Shown here: positions 1-8,008 of the stretch, piece after piece
How the letters are laid out: each line of letters begins with the position of its first letter
Position numbering within the stretch: position 1 is the stretch's first letter
Assembly (NCBI GenBank): GCA_965200925.1
Contig: OZ241738.1
Location: 2,108,001-2,172,000, forward strand
Direction: 5' to 3'
Length of the DNA stretch: 64,000 bases
Source of the DNA: WTGU01 sp965200925
GTDB taxonomy: Bacteria; Pseudomonadota; Alphaproteobacteria; UBA828
Position numbers and translations under genes: made by a program
The notes under the pieces: generated by a model
Seen by the model: only the letters and a program-made list of their open reading frames with translations
Database searches by the model: none
Told to the model about the DNA's origin: nothing

Positions 1-1443
1 CTCGAATGGTCGGATTTCGACCACATCGGCCAAGCCCGCGACCACATCGAAAACGTGATCGGAAGCGCCTTGCGGACCGGTGCGGCGGGAGTCAACGTTC
101 TCCTCTACGGGCCGCCGGGGACGGGCAAGACGGAGTTCTGCAAGGCGCTCGCCGCCCGGCTCGACACGGCGCTGTACAGCGTCGGCGAAGCGGACGAGCG
201 CGGCACCGAACCGCGCAGCGACGAGAGGCTCCAGGAACTCCGGCTCGCGCAACGTCTGGTCGCCCGGGGCGGCCGCTCGCTCCTTCTCTTCGACGAGATG
301 GAGGACCTGCTTTCCAAACCCTGGCCCGGCTGGGCGCTCTTCGGCCGGTCGTTCGCTCCCGGCACCCGGCACGGCGGCTCGAAGGTGTTCATGCACCGGC
401 TGCTGGAGCGGACGCCGGCCCCGACCCTGTGGACGATGAGCGACGCCCGGTCGGTCGACTCCGCCCTCCTGCGGCGCATGATGTTCGCCTTGGAGTTGCG
501 CCCGCCGACCCCCGCCGTGCGGGCGCGCATCTGGGCGCGGCAGCTGGAGCGCCACGGCATCGAGGCGACGCCGGAGGAGGCGTCCGCCCTGGCCCGGGAG
601 TTCGCGGCGACCCCCGGCGTGGCGGCCGGGGCCACCGCCGCCGCGCGGCTCGCCGGCGGCGGCCTCGAAGCGGTGCGGCGCGGGGTGCAAGGTCTTTCCC
701 GCGTCCTCGCGTGCGAGACTCCGCCCCAGGCGGTGCCGGCTTCGTTCGACCTTTCCCTGGTCCAGGCGGATACCGATCCGGTCGCGCTCGCCGAGCGTCT
801 CGCGCGCGGCGGAGAACGCCGCTTCTCCCTCTGCCTGCAAGGGCCACCGGGGACGGGCAAGAGCGCGTTCGTCCGCCATCTCGCCGAACGCCTGGGCCTG
901 GAGGTGGAGCAGAAGCGCGCGTCCGACCTGAAGTCGATGTGGGTCGGGGAGACGGAGCGGCAGATCGCCGCCGCCTTCGCCGAGGCGCGCGACACCGGCG
1001 CGTTCCTCGTCTTCGACGAGGCCGATTCCCTGCTCGCCGACCGCCGCGGCGCGCGGGCGGGATGGGAGGTGAGCCAGGTCAACGAGATGCTGACCTGGAT
1101 GGAGAGCCACCCCCTGCCCTTCGCCTGCACGACCAATTTCGGCGACCATCTCGACGCGGCGACGTTGCGGCGCTTCGTCTTCAAGATCGCGCTCGACTAC
1201 CTCTCGCCCGAACAGGCGGAGGCGGCGTTCCACCGCTACTTCGGCTTGGCGCCGCCGGCGGCGGTCACTTCCCTCGCCGCCCTCACGCCCGGCGACTTCG
1301 CGGTGGTGCACAGGAAGGCCGAAATCCTGGGGCTGTCGCGGGAGCCGGCCGCGCTGGCCAGGATGCTGGAAGCCGAATGCGACGCCAAGCCGGACCGGCC
1401 CCGGGGAGTCGGCTTCCGGCTCCTGGCGCGGGAGGCCGGATGA
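1..1443 (+). CDS. Tandem double-AAA+ ATPase, 5'-truncated by window edge
   Basis: The frame is open at base 1, so the N-terminus lies outside the window; the GTG at 55 is only an internal codon. The visible 480 residues hold two AAA+ modules. The first has Walker A GPPGTGKTE (nt 109 onward) and a Walker-B-like LLLFDEMEDLL. The second has Walker A GPPGTGKSA (nt 841 onward) and Walker B LVFDEADSLL (about nt 1006), followed by a sensor-like TTNFGDHLD stretch. Two P-loops in one chain suggest a Cdc48-like remodelling ATPase. No membrane segment or peptidase domain is visible. Its TGA overlaps the ATG of the next gene (ATGA), so the ankyrin genes are probably translated with it. The substrate is unknown. 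Linking it to the downstream nucleases is inference. Confidence 0.85.
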   Translation, partial: LEWSDFDHIGQARDHIENVIGSALRTGAAGVNVLLYGPPGTGKTEFCKALAARLDTALYSVGEADERGTEPRSDERLQELRLAQRLVARGGRSLLLFDEMEDLLSKPWPGWALFGRSFAPGTRHGGSKVFMHRLLERTPAPTLWTMSDARSVDSALLRRMMFALELRPPTPAVRARIWARQLERHGIEATPEEASALAREFAATPGVAAGATAAARLAGGGLEAVRRGVQGLSRVLACETPPQAVPASFDLSLVQADTDPVALAERLARGGERRFSLCLQGPPGTGKSAFVRHLAERLGLEVEQKRASDLKSMWVGETERQIAAAFAEARDTGAFLVFDEADSLLADRRGARAGWEVSQVNEMLTWMESHPLPFACTTNFGDHLDAATLRRFVFKIALDYLSPEQAEAAFHRYFGLAPPAAVTSLAALTPGDFAVVHRKAEILGLSREPAALARMLEAECDAKPDRPRGVGFRLLAREAG

Positions 1444-1997
1444 TGCCGGAAAACCGGACACGCATGCCGGCGTTTCGCACCCTGCACGACGCCGCGGCGA
1501 GCGGAACCCCCGCCGAGGTTGAGGCACTGCTCGCCGCCGGCGCCGACCCGGACGCGCCGGGCGACAACGGCGTGACACCGCTGCATCTGGCGGTCGGGAC
1601 GCTGGAATCGGCGACAGGACGCTCTCCGGATGGTTTCGCAGACCCTGGCGTCGGGGCGCTGCTGGACTTGGCCACGTATGCCGAACAGGGCTGGACGCCG
1701 ATCTATCCGGGCCCCCGGCCGCCGGAACCGGTTCGTTTCGTGGACACCCGCGTCCGGATGCTGCTGGCGGCCGGCGCGGCGCCGAACGCGCGAGACAGAA
1801 ACGGTCGGACTCCGCTTCATCGTGTGGTCCGCCATTTCGACGATCCCGTTCCCCATGCCCGGCGTGCCATCAAAGCCCTTCTCGATGGCGGCGCGGGTAC
1901 GAAGGTGAGGGACGACTTCGGAAAGATGCCTTTCGACTACATCAAGGACGGGGAGCGGTGGAAGGAAACCGACCTGTATCGGCGGTTGAGATCATGA
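1440..1997 (+). CDS. Small ankyrin-repeat protein (185 aa)
   Basis: The start ATG at 1440 overlaps the TGA of the ATPase gene; a second in-frame ATG follows directly. The protein opens with a capping helix (RTLHDAAASG) and contains ankyrin consensus pieces such as GVTPLHLAV and GRTPLHRVV. Between them is a roughly 45-residue insertion rich in Pro and Gly. It ends in a conserved cap (FDYIKDGERWKET...YRRL) that recurs at the end of the next gene. Ankyrin repeats bind proteins; no signal peptide or enzymatic domain is seen. The N- and C-terminal caps match those of the neighbouring 803-aa protein, so the two genes look like a tandem duplication with different repeat numbers. Its partner is unknown; the coupled ATPase is the obvious candidate. 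Confidence 0.8.
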   Translation: MMPENRTRMPAFRTLHDAAASGTPAEVEALLAAGADPDAPGDNGVTPLHLAVGTLESATGRSPDGFADPGVGALLDLATYAEQGWTPIYPGPRPPEPVRFVDTRVRMLLAAGAAPNARDRNGRTPLHRVVRHFDDPVPHARRAIKALLDGGAGTKVRDDFGKMPFDYIKDGERWKETDLYRRLRS

Positions 1998-4405
1998 CGG
2001 CGCTTCGCACCCTGCACGACGCGGCAGCAGGCGGACCCCCCGCCGAGGTTGAGGCTTTGCTGTCGGCCGGCGTCAACCCGAACGCACGAACCAAAAGCGG
2101 AGAGACGCCGCTGCACAGGGCGGCGCGGAGCAACGGGAATCCCGCCGTCGTCGAGGCATTGCTCGCCGCGGGCGTCGACCTGAACGCACGAACCAGAAGC
2201 GGAGAGACACCGCTGCACAGGGCGGCGCGGAGCAACGGGAACGCTGCCGTTATCGAGGCGCTGCTTGCGGCCGGCGCCAACCCGAACGAACGAAACGTAC
2301 TCCTCGGGACGACGCCGCTTCATCTGGCGGTGGCGAAGAACGGGAATCCCGCTGTCATCAAGGCACTGCTTGCGGCCGGCGCCGACCCGAACGACCGAAA
2401 CGCTGCCGACGGGCCGCCACCGCTGCACAGGGCGGCAGAGAAGAACGAGAACCCCGCCGTCGTCGAAGCGCTGCTCGCGGCCGGCGCCGACCCGAGCGCG
2501 CGAACCGCAGACGACGCGACGCCGCTGCACAGGGCGGCAGAGAAGAACAAGAACCCCGCCGTCATCGAGGTACTGCTTGCGGCCGGCCTCGACCCGAACG
2601 ACCGAAACGCTGCCGACGGGCCGCCGCCGCTGCACAGGGCGGCAGAGAAGAACAAGAACCCTGCCGTCATCGAGGCACTGCTCGCGGCCGGCGCCGATCC
2701 GAGCGCGCGGAACAAATACGGAGAGACGCCGCTGCACGAGGCGGCAAAGATGAACGGGAACCCTGCCGTCATCGAGGCATTGCTCGCCGCGGGTGCCGAC
2801 CTGAACGCGCAGGGTGAATACGGGCCGCCGCCGCTGCACGGGGCGGCAAAGATGAACGGGAACCCTGCCGTCATCGAAGCGCTGCTCGCAGCCGGCGCCG
2901 ATCCGAACGACCGAAACGCTGCCGACGGGCCGCCGCTGCACAGGGCCGCAGAGTGGAACAAGAATCTCGCCGTCGTCGAGGCACTGCTTGCGGCCGGCGC
3001 CGACCCGAGCGCGCGAACCAAAGACGGCGCAACGCCGCTGCACAGGGCGGCAAAGTGGAACAAGAACCCCGCCGTCGTCGAGGCGCTGCTCGCGGCCGGC
3101 GCCGACCCGAGCGCGCGAACCAAAGACGGCGCAACGCCGCTGCACAGGGCGGTAAAGTGGAACGAGAACCCCGCCGTCGTCGAAGCGCTGCTCGCGGCCG
3201 GTGCCGATCCGAACGCGCGAACCGCAGACGGCGCAACGCCGCTGCACAGGGCGGCAAAGTGGAACGAGAACCCCGCCGTCGTCGAAGCGCTGCTCGCGGC
3301 CGGCGCCGATCCGAATGCGCGAACCGCAGACGACGCGGCGCCGCTGCACAGGGTGGCGGCGTACAACGCGGCTTCCGCCGCCGTCGAGGCGCTGCTCGCG
3401 GCCGGCGCCGACCCGAACGCGCGAACCAAAGACGGCGCGACGCCGCTGCACAGGGCGGTGCGGACGCACAGGGCGGTGCGGATGCACGGGACGGTGTGGA
3501 ACAACAGGAACGCCGTCATCGATGCGCTGCTTGTGGCCGGCGCCGATCCAAACGCGCGGAACAAACACGGTGCGACGCCGCTGCACAGGGCGGTGCGGAG
3601 CAGGGAGAACGCCGTTGCCGAGGTGCTGCTTGTGGCCGGCGCCGATCCGAACGCGCGCAGCAAATACGGTGCGACGCCGCTTCATCTGGCAGCGGCATAC
3701 AATGCGGCCCTCGACGCCGTCAAAGCACTGCTTTCGGTCGGTGCCGATCCGAACGCACAAACCAAAAACGGAGAGACGCCGCTGCACAGGGCGGCGGCGA
3801 AGAACGGGAATCCCGTCGTCGTCGAGGCATTGCTCGCCGCGGGTGCCGACCTGAACGCACGAACCAAAAGCGGAGAGACGCCGCTGCACAGGGCGATGGC
3901 GAGCGAGGCGGCCGGGGCCGATCCGAACGTACACGTCATAAACGGAGCGACGCCGCTGTATAAGTCGGCGGCGCGCAGAGCCGCCCTTGCCGTCATCAAG
4001 ACCCTGCTCACAGCCGGTGCGGATCCGAACGCGCGAGCCGAGGACGGCGCGGCGCCGCTGCACAGGGCGGCAGCGAAGAACGGAAACCCCGTCGTCGTCG
4101 AAGCGCTGCTTATGGCCGGGGCCGATCCGGACGCGCGAACCGAAGACGGCGCGACGCCGCTTCATCTCGTGACCCGCCGCCCGTTTCGTTCTTTCGTTTG
4201 GCTCACCGTCGAGACTCTTCTCGATGCCGGCGCGGATCCGAGGGCGAAGGACGACAATGGAAAAACACCTTTCGATTACATAAGGGGCGAGGAGGGGTGG
4301 AAGGAAACCCGCGTGTATCGGCGGTTGATGCCCTTTGGTCGGCGGTTCGTGTCTCGCGTGCGCGGCTGGTGCCGTTCGCTGCGTCGCCATGCTTCCCGGC
4401 GGTGA
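1994..4405 (+). CDS. Large ankyrin-repeat protein (803 aa, about 22 repeats)
   Basis: The chosen start ATG at 1994 overlaps the preceding TGA (ATGA) and gives an N-terminal cap (TALRTLHDAAAGG) matching the preceding paralogue; an in-frame start at 1958 would lie inside that gene. About 22 ankyrin units of roughly 34 residues follow, each of the form G-x-TPLHRAA...NPAVVEALLAAGADPNAR. The C-terminal cap is FDYIRGEEGWKET...YRRL plus a basic tail. Repeats near 3.0-3.3 kb are almost identical at DNA level, which points to recent expansion. One unit near 3.9 kb is shortened (LHRAMASEAAGADP) and one near 3.45 kb carries an 18-bp microduplication. It is probably a cytosolic protein-binding scaffold. 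Long ankyrin proteins are common in host-associated bacteria, but no secretion signal is visible. Confidence 0.85.
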   Translation: MTALRTLHDAAAGGPPAEVEALLSAGVNPNARTKSGETPLHRAARSNGNPAVVEALLAAGVDLNARTRSGETPLHRAARSNGNAAVIEALLAAGANPNERNVLLGTTPLHLAVAKNGNPAVIKALLAAGADPNDRNAADGPPPLHRAAEKNENPAVVEALLAAGADPSARTADDATPLHRAAEKNKNPAVIEVLLAAGLDPNDRNAADGPPPLHRAAEKNKNPAVIEALLAAGADPSARNKYGETPLHEAAKMNGNPAVIEALLAAGADLNAQGEYGPPPLHGAAKMNGNPAVIEALLAAGADPNDRNAADGPPLHRAAEWNKNLAVVEALLAAGADPSARTKDGATPLHRAAKWNKNPAVVEALLAAGADPSARTKDGATPLHRAVKWNENPAVVEALLAAGADPNARTADGATPLHRAAKWNENPAVVEALLAAGADPNARTADDAAPLHRVAAYNAASAAVEALLAAGADPNARTKDGATPLHRAVRTHRAVRMHGTVWNNRNAVIDALLVAGADPNARNKHGATPLHRAVRSRENAVAEVLLVAGADPNARSKYGATPLHLAAAYNAALDAVKALLSVGADPNAQTKNGETPLHRAAAKNGNPVVVEALLAAGADLNARTKSGETPLHRAMASEAAGADPNVHVINGATPLYKSAARRAALAVIKTLLTAGADPNARAEDGAAPLHRAAAKNGNPVVVEALLMAGADPDARTEDGATPLHLVTRRPFRSFVWLTVETLLDAGADPRAKDDNGKTPFDYIRGEEGWKETRVYRRLMPFGRRFVSRVRGWCRSLRRHASRR
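2099..4258 (+). repeat. Tandem ~102-bp ankyrin-coding repeat array
   Basis: About 21 head-to-tail units, each near 102 bp, encode one ankyrin repeat apiece. Units between roughly 3000 and 3310 are nearly base-identical, whereas the flanking units have diverged. Such arrays change copy number by slippage or recombination. The lack of stops on the complementary strand through this array also creates a long antisense open frame that should not be annotated. Confidence 0.85.
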
Positions 4406-4485
4406 CGCCCGCGCCGTTCCGCGGTGTGCCCGCGCCCGCTATGGTGGCCGGGCGTGGAACCGGAGCGGGAGCCGGAGAGGGCGGG

Positions 4486-5475
4486 ATGCGCTACGAGCGG
4501 CTGGCGGACATCGTGCGCTTGGCCGTCCGCCTTCAGGGATCACGCGGCGGGGTGACGCTCGCCGACATCCAGGACGGATTCGCGGTCAGCCGGCGGACGG
4601 CCGAACGCCTGCGCGACGCCGTGGAGGCGGCCTTCGGGCCGTTGGAATTGGAGGACGGCGGCGACAACAGGCGGCATTGGCGGCTGCGGTCGGATGCCCT
4701 GCGCCGCCTCGTTTCCCTCTCCGCCGGGGAACTGGCGGCGCTCGACTCCGCGGCGGCGGCCCTGGAGCGCGCCGGCTTCGGGAAGCATGCGGCCGCGCTC
4801 CGGGCGCTGGCCGTCAAGCTGCGCGCCGTTTTGCGCCCCGAATCGCTGGCGCGGCTCGAAGCCGATCTCGAAACGCTCGTGCAGGCCGAGGGCCTGGCCA
4901 TGCGGGCGGGGCCGCGGCCGCGCCTCGATGCCGCCCTGCTGGCGCTCTTGCGCGAAGCCATCACGACCCGCCGCGTCGTGGACCTGCGTTACCTCTCCCG
5001 CACGACGGGGCGGCGGAGGCGGCAGCGCATCCGGCCCTACGGCCTGCTCTACGGGAACCGCGCGTTCCTGGTGGGACCGACCGACTGGGCCGGCGACGTC
5101 CGCCTGTGGCGGCTCGCGAACGCGAGCGACGCCCGGCTCGGCGTCGAGACCTTCGAGCGGGACCCGGCGTTCGACCTGGAGGCCTATGCGCGGCGTTCGT
5201 TCGGCACCTTCCAGGAAGAGCCCGTGCGGGTGGTGCTGCGGTTCGACCCCGGGGCGGCGGCGGATGCCGGCGCCTTCCTCTTCCATCCGGGCCAGAAGGT
5301 GGAGGAGAACGTCGACGGCACGGTTACGGTGCAGTTCGAGGCGGGCGGCCTCGACGAAATGTGCTGGCATCTTTTCACCTGGGGGGAGAGCGTGACGGTC
5401 GAGAAACCCGCCCGCCTCCGCCGGTGCCTTGCCGGAATGTGCGCGGCGCTTGCGGCGCATCACCGGGCGTGGTAG
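4486..5475 (+). CDS. WYL-domain transcriptional regulator
   Basis: 329 aa from ATG 4486, chosen because GGAGAGG sits just upstream; an in-frame ATG at 4441 would add 15 Gly-rich residues. Residues 1-60 form a DeoR/HTH-11-like winged helix (GVTLADIQDGFAVSRRTAERL). A linker domain follows. A WYL fold lies at about 160-235 (VVDLRYLSRTTGRRRRQRIRPYGLLYGNRAFLVG), and a C-terminal WCX-like domain completes the protein. The name-giving Trp-Tyr-Leu is replaced by Ala-Phe-Leu. WYL proteins sense nucleic acids or nucleotide ligands and often repress defence loci (BrxR and CapW are examples). It lies 50 bp upstream of two nuclease genes on the same strand, so it may control them or the whole block; this is inference. 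Confidence 0.85.
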   Translation: MRYERLADIVRLAVRLQGSRGGVTLADIQDGFAVSRRTAERLRDAVEAAFGPLELEDGGDNRRHWRLRSDALRRLVSLSAGELAALDSAAAALERAGFGKHAAALRALAVKLRAVLRPESLARLEADLETLVQAEGLAMRAGPRPRLDAALLALLREAITTRRVVDLRYLSRTTGRRRRQRIRPYGLLYGNRAFLVGPTDWAGDVRLWRLANASDARLGVETFERDPAFDLEAYARRSFGTFQEEPVRVVLRFDPGAAADAGAFLFHPGQKVEENVDGTVTVQFEAGGLDEMCWHLFTWGESVTVEKPARLRRCLAGMCAALAAHHRAW

Positions 5476-5525
5476 GGTCCTCCACCGGCGGAACGAGTAT
5501 GGCGAGCGCTCGAGGCAAGGTGTAG

Positions 5526-6884
5526 ATGGCGATGAGCCGCGAGGAATCACATGGCGATCTCGAACGCTTTTTCTTCGAGTTGGCGCCGCGCCTCGAGACG
5601 GCGCGGGCGCTGGATCGGGAACTGGATCAGCAGCTGGCCCGCCGCTTCAACGTTCTCGACTACCTGCGCACGGACGAGCTGGGGCTGTCGCGAGTCGTCG
5701 CGGACCTGCTGAATCCCGAAGGGAATCACGGGCAAGGCACCGTTTTTCTACAGCTTCTGTTGGACAAGGTGGGGTTCAAGGTCGACGGCAAAATCGACGA
5801 CAGCCAAGTCGACGTGGAATTGACGATCGGCGATAAGGGCCGCAAGGGCCGCCTCGACGTCGCCGTGCGAATCGACGAACGCCATTGCCTCGCCATCGAA
5901 AACAAGCCGTATGCCGCCGACCAGCCGAACCAAGTGAAGGACTACCTCGAATGGCTGGAGCAGCAGTACGACAAGCACATGTTGATCTACCTGTCACCGA
6001 CGGGCGAGGGGCCGGAGGAGCACAGCATCGAAGAAGCCGATCTCGCGAAACTCGGGGAACACGACGGTACTCGCCGCTTCGTTATCATGCCGTACCACCA
6101 AGCCGCCGACCTGGATGACAGATTCGATCGCTTCCGCTTGCCGTTCTCCCTCACGGACTGGCTGGCGGACTGTCGAAGGAATTGCGATGTGGACCGGCTC
6201 CGCTGGTTTCTGCGCGAGGCCGAGACCTTTTGCCGACGGCAATTCGGAGGAAATACCATGACGCTCACCGAAAGTAGCACCTTCAAGAATTTCGTTCTTT
6301 CCGATAGCCGAAACGCCGAAACTGCCCATTGCGTTCATGCGCTCTGGCCCGATCTCAGGAAGGAAGTTGGCGAGAGATTCTTGAAAAGAATCTTGTGCAA
6401 GATAGAGGAGAAGATGCCGGAAGGGGTGGTCTGTGAATACAAGTTCGGTAGGCGATATCACAACTGGATAGCTGCGTATTCTAACAATTGGAAGCCGTAC
6501 AGAAACCCCACTAACGTGGCGGGACTACAACGAACTTCCATCCGTCTTCAAACCGATGAGGATGGGCTGAATGATTGGTATATCAACGTTCAATCGCCAT
6601 TGCTAAGGAAGCATATGGAGGGTGATGACAGTTCCCGACGCGAAAACCTCGATAGCGAGATACCAAACAAGCTCAAACACGGGAATTCCAGCGATTGGCA
6701 TATATGGTGGAAGTACGTTGAGGAGTACAGAGACTGGGAACCCTCTCTCTTCCCGAAGATTTACCGGGAGTTGGAATTGGAAGGAGATAGCGGTGAAATC
6801 ACGGATTATTTCGTCACACAGTTTGTCGAGATAACCAAAGCTGTCATCCCCATCATCAACCGCATAGAGGGAGGCGATGCCTGA
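5526..6884 (+). CDS. PD-(D/E)XK nuclease superfamily protein (PDDEXK_4 type)
   Basis: 452 aa from ATG 5526; a second ATG at 5532 is possible, and the ribosome-binding site is weak (AAGGTG). The N-terminal signature ELGLSRVVADLLNPEGNHGQG is typical of the PDDEXK_4 family. The putative catalytic set is D111 (GRLDV), E125 and K127 (LAIENK), followed by Q136. The C-terminal half (about 210-452) matches nothing I recognise and may set specificity. It is cytosolic, with no transmembrane segment. From about 6.2 kb onward base usage is more A/T-rich than in the flanking genes, which suggests transfer. It lies 50 bp after the WYL regulator and 65 bp before a second nuclease of the same superfamily. 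Target and physiological role are unknown; defence is inferred from context. Confidence 0.8.
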   Translation: MAMSREESHGDLERFFFELAPRLETARALDRELDQQLARRFNVLDYLRTDELGLSRVVADLLNPEGNHGQGTVFLQLLLDKVGFKVDGKIDDSQVDVELTIGDKGRKGRLDVAVRIDERHCLAIENKPYAADQPNQVKDYLEWLEQQYDKHMLIYLSPTGEGPEEHSIEEADLAKLGEHDGTRRFVIMPYHQAADLDDRFDRFRLPFSLTDWLADCRRNCDVDRLRWFLREAETFCRRQFGGNTMTLTESSTFKNFVLSDSRNAETAHCVHALWPDLRKEVGERFLKRILCKIEEKMPEGVVCEYKFGRRYHNWIAAYSNNWKPYRNPTNVAGLQRTSIRLQTDEDGLNDWYINVQSPLLRKHMEGDDSSRRENLDSEIPNKLKHGNSSDWHIWWKYVEEYRDWEPSLFPKIYRELELEGDSGEITDYFVTQFVEITKAVIPIINRIEGGDA

Positions 6885-6935
6885 ACGAGCGACGGGAGAA
6901 CATCCGACACGCCAGTCTCCCGCGCACGCCTCAAC

Positions 6936-6953
6936 AGGAGGAACATGTCATGA
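6936..6953 (+). promoter_or_regulatory. Strong RBS plus two-codon mini-ORF (ATG TCA TGA)
   Basis: AGGAGG at 6936-6941 is followed by ATG TCA TGA at 6945-6953, whose stop overlaps the true start ATG at 6950. The second ATG has the better spacing (8 nt) and opens the 352-aa nuclease. The start-stop unit could act as a reinitiation or dosage brake, but it may also be chance. Confidence 0.4.
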
Positions 6954-8008
6954 CTTCACAACGACCCAAACCCAACCTCTTCAAATACGGGCGCAAGGAG
7001 TTGTCGCAGGACGCGATGATCTGCTGGCTCCTGTCCTGGGCCGACGAGCGCTACGCCAAAGCGTGCCCAGCTCTCCACGAGGCCGGCCAGAATTTCGCGA
7101 AGGCTCTCTTCGGAAAACACGGCAGCACCGGACCAAGCGAGGGCATTTGCACCGTCAAACTGGAGCAGCAGGCGTCCGGCATAGATGTTCTCGCATGGAT
7201 CAATGGCAAATACGCCCTTCTCATTGAGGACAAGACGGATTCCCGCGAGCACAGCGACCAGCTCGGAAGATACCATGAAGCTGTTCTTGGTGGCCGTGCC
7301 TGTGTTGAAGGGAAGTGTATCACGCCATCCAAGGACAGATTTTTTCCGATCTTCCTGAAAACCGGGAACATGTCCCGCGCCGACAAAGCTGGTGTCGAGG
7401 CGCGAGAGCTCGAACCGCGCTACAAGGTATTCGAGCGCGGAGATTTCCTCGGCGTCCTGGAGAAGTGTGGTCGGTGCAAGTCGGAAATCATGGATGATTT
7501 TTCCGATTACCTTCAAGAACTCGAAAAGGATACCGAGTCATGGAAGGAAACGCCTCTGGAGAAGTGGTCGTGGCGCGCTTGGGAGGGATTCTATCGCTGT
7601 CTTGAGGAGAGGATTGACCCAGGAAGCAAGAAAAATATGAACTGGGGATACGTCTCAAATCCGGCGGGTGGATTCCTCGCATTATATTGGGAACCCGGAG
7701 GTGACGTGTACCTGCAAGCCGAGCAGGAGAAGCTGTGCTTCAAAATTTGGGTCGAGGATTCTGACCAGAGAAGCGAACGCAGGCAGCATTGGCACGAGCA
7801 AATCGTGCATGCCGGAGAATCCCTGGGGCTGCCGATCAAAAAGCCCGCTCGGTTCGGCTCCGGCACGAGCATGACGGTCGCCATACTGGAAGGCGACTGG
7901 CGTCAGTCCGGCAGTGACGGACGTCTCGATCTGGAGAAGACGGTCGAGGAACTGAAAAAGGCGGAGCGCGTGTTGCAAGCTGCGGTGTCAAAGGGCTCTC
8001 ACGGATAA
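6950..8008 (+). CDS. Second PD-(D/E)XK nuclease superfamily protein (PDDEXK_4-like)
   Basis: 352 aa starting at ATG 6950 behind a perfect AGGAGG. The opening KYGRKELSQDAMICWLLSWAD is a family hallmark. The catalytic set appears to be D79 (GIDVLAW), E93 and K95 (LLIEDK), and Q104. Residues about 180-352 form a separate C-terminal domain that I do not recognise, with a central Trp/Gly-rich stretch. It is not a simple duplicate of the upstream nuclease, since outside the core the two sequences differ throughout. Codon use is distinctly more A/T-rich than in the genes to the right. Its TAA overlaps by 10 bp the end of the convergent ADP-ribosylglycohydrolase gene, so the accessory block ends here. 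It probably cuts DNA or RNA; the substrate cannot be read from the sequence. Confidence 0.8.
   Translation: MTSQRPKPNLFKYGRKELSQDAMICWLLSWADERYAKACPALHEAGQNFAKALFGKHGSTGPSEGICTVKLEQQASGIDVLAWINGKYALLIEDKTDSREHSDQLGRYHEAVLGGRACVEGKCITPSKDRFFPIFLKTGNMSRADKAGVEARELEPRYKVFERGDFLGVLEKCGRCKSEIMDDFSDYLQELEKDTESWKETPLEKWSWRAWEGFYRCLEERIDPGSKKNMNWGYVSNPAGGFLALYWEPGGDVYLQAEQEKLCFKIWVEDSDQRSERRQHWHEQIVHAGESLGLPIKKPARFGSGTSMTVAILEGDWRQSGSDGRLDLEKTVEELKKAERVLQAAVSKGSHG

Noticed and set aside
2099..4258. Repeat array considered as CRISPR
   Set aside because: Units are contiguous and coding at about 102 bp with no spacer/repeat alternation, and they translate to ankyrin repeats.
1937..4390. 817-codon open frame antisense to the large ankyrin gene
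   Set aside because: It is a by-product of the 102-bp repeat: one stop-free unit repeated gives a stop-free antisense frame. Its 'protein' is a low-complexity repeat with no known family and no ribosome-binding site.
6375..6393. Palindrome AGATTCTT-GAA-AAGAATCT
   Set aside because: It lies inside the first nuclease gene, in frame and without context; probably chance in the A/T-richer region.
6877..7227. 116-codon open frame across the nuclease-nuclease junction
   Set aside because: It overlaps the start of the 352-aa nuclease in another frame, lacks family resemblance and a ribosome-binding site.
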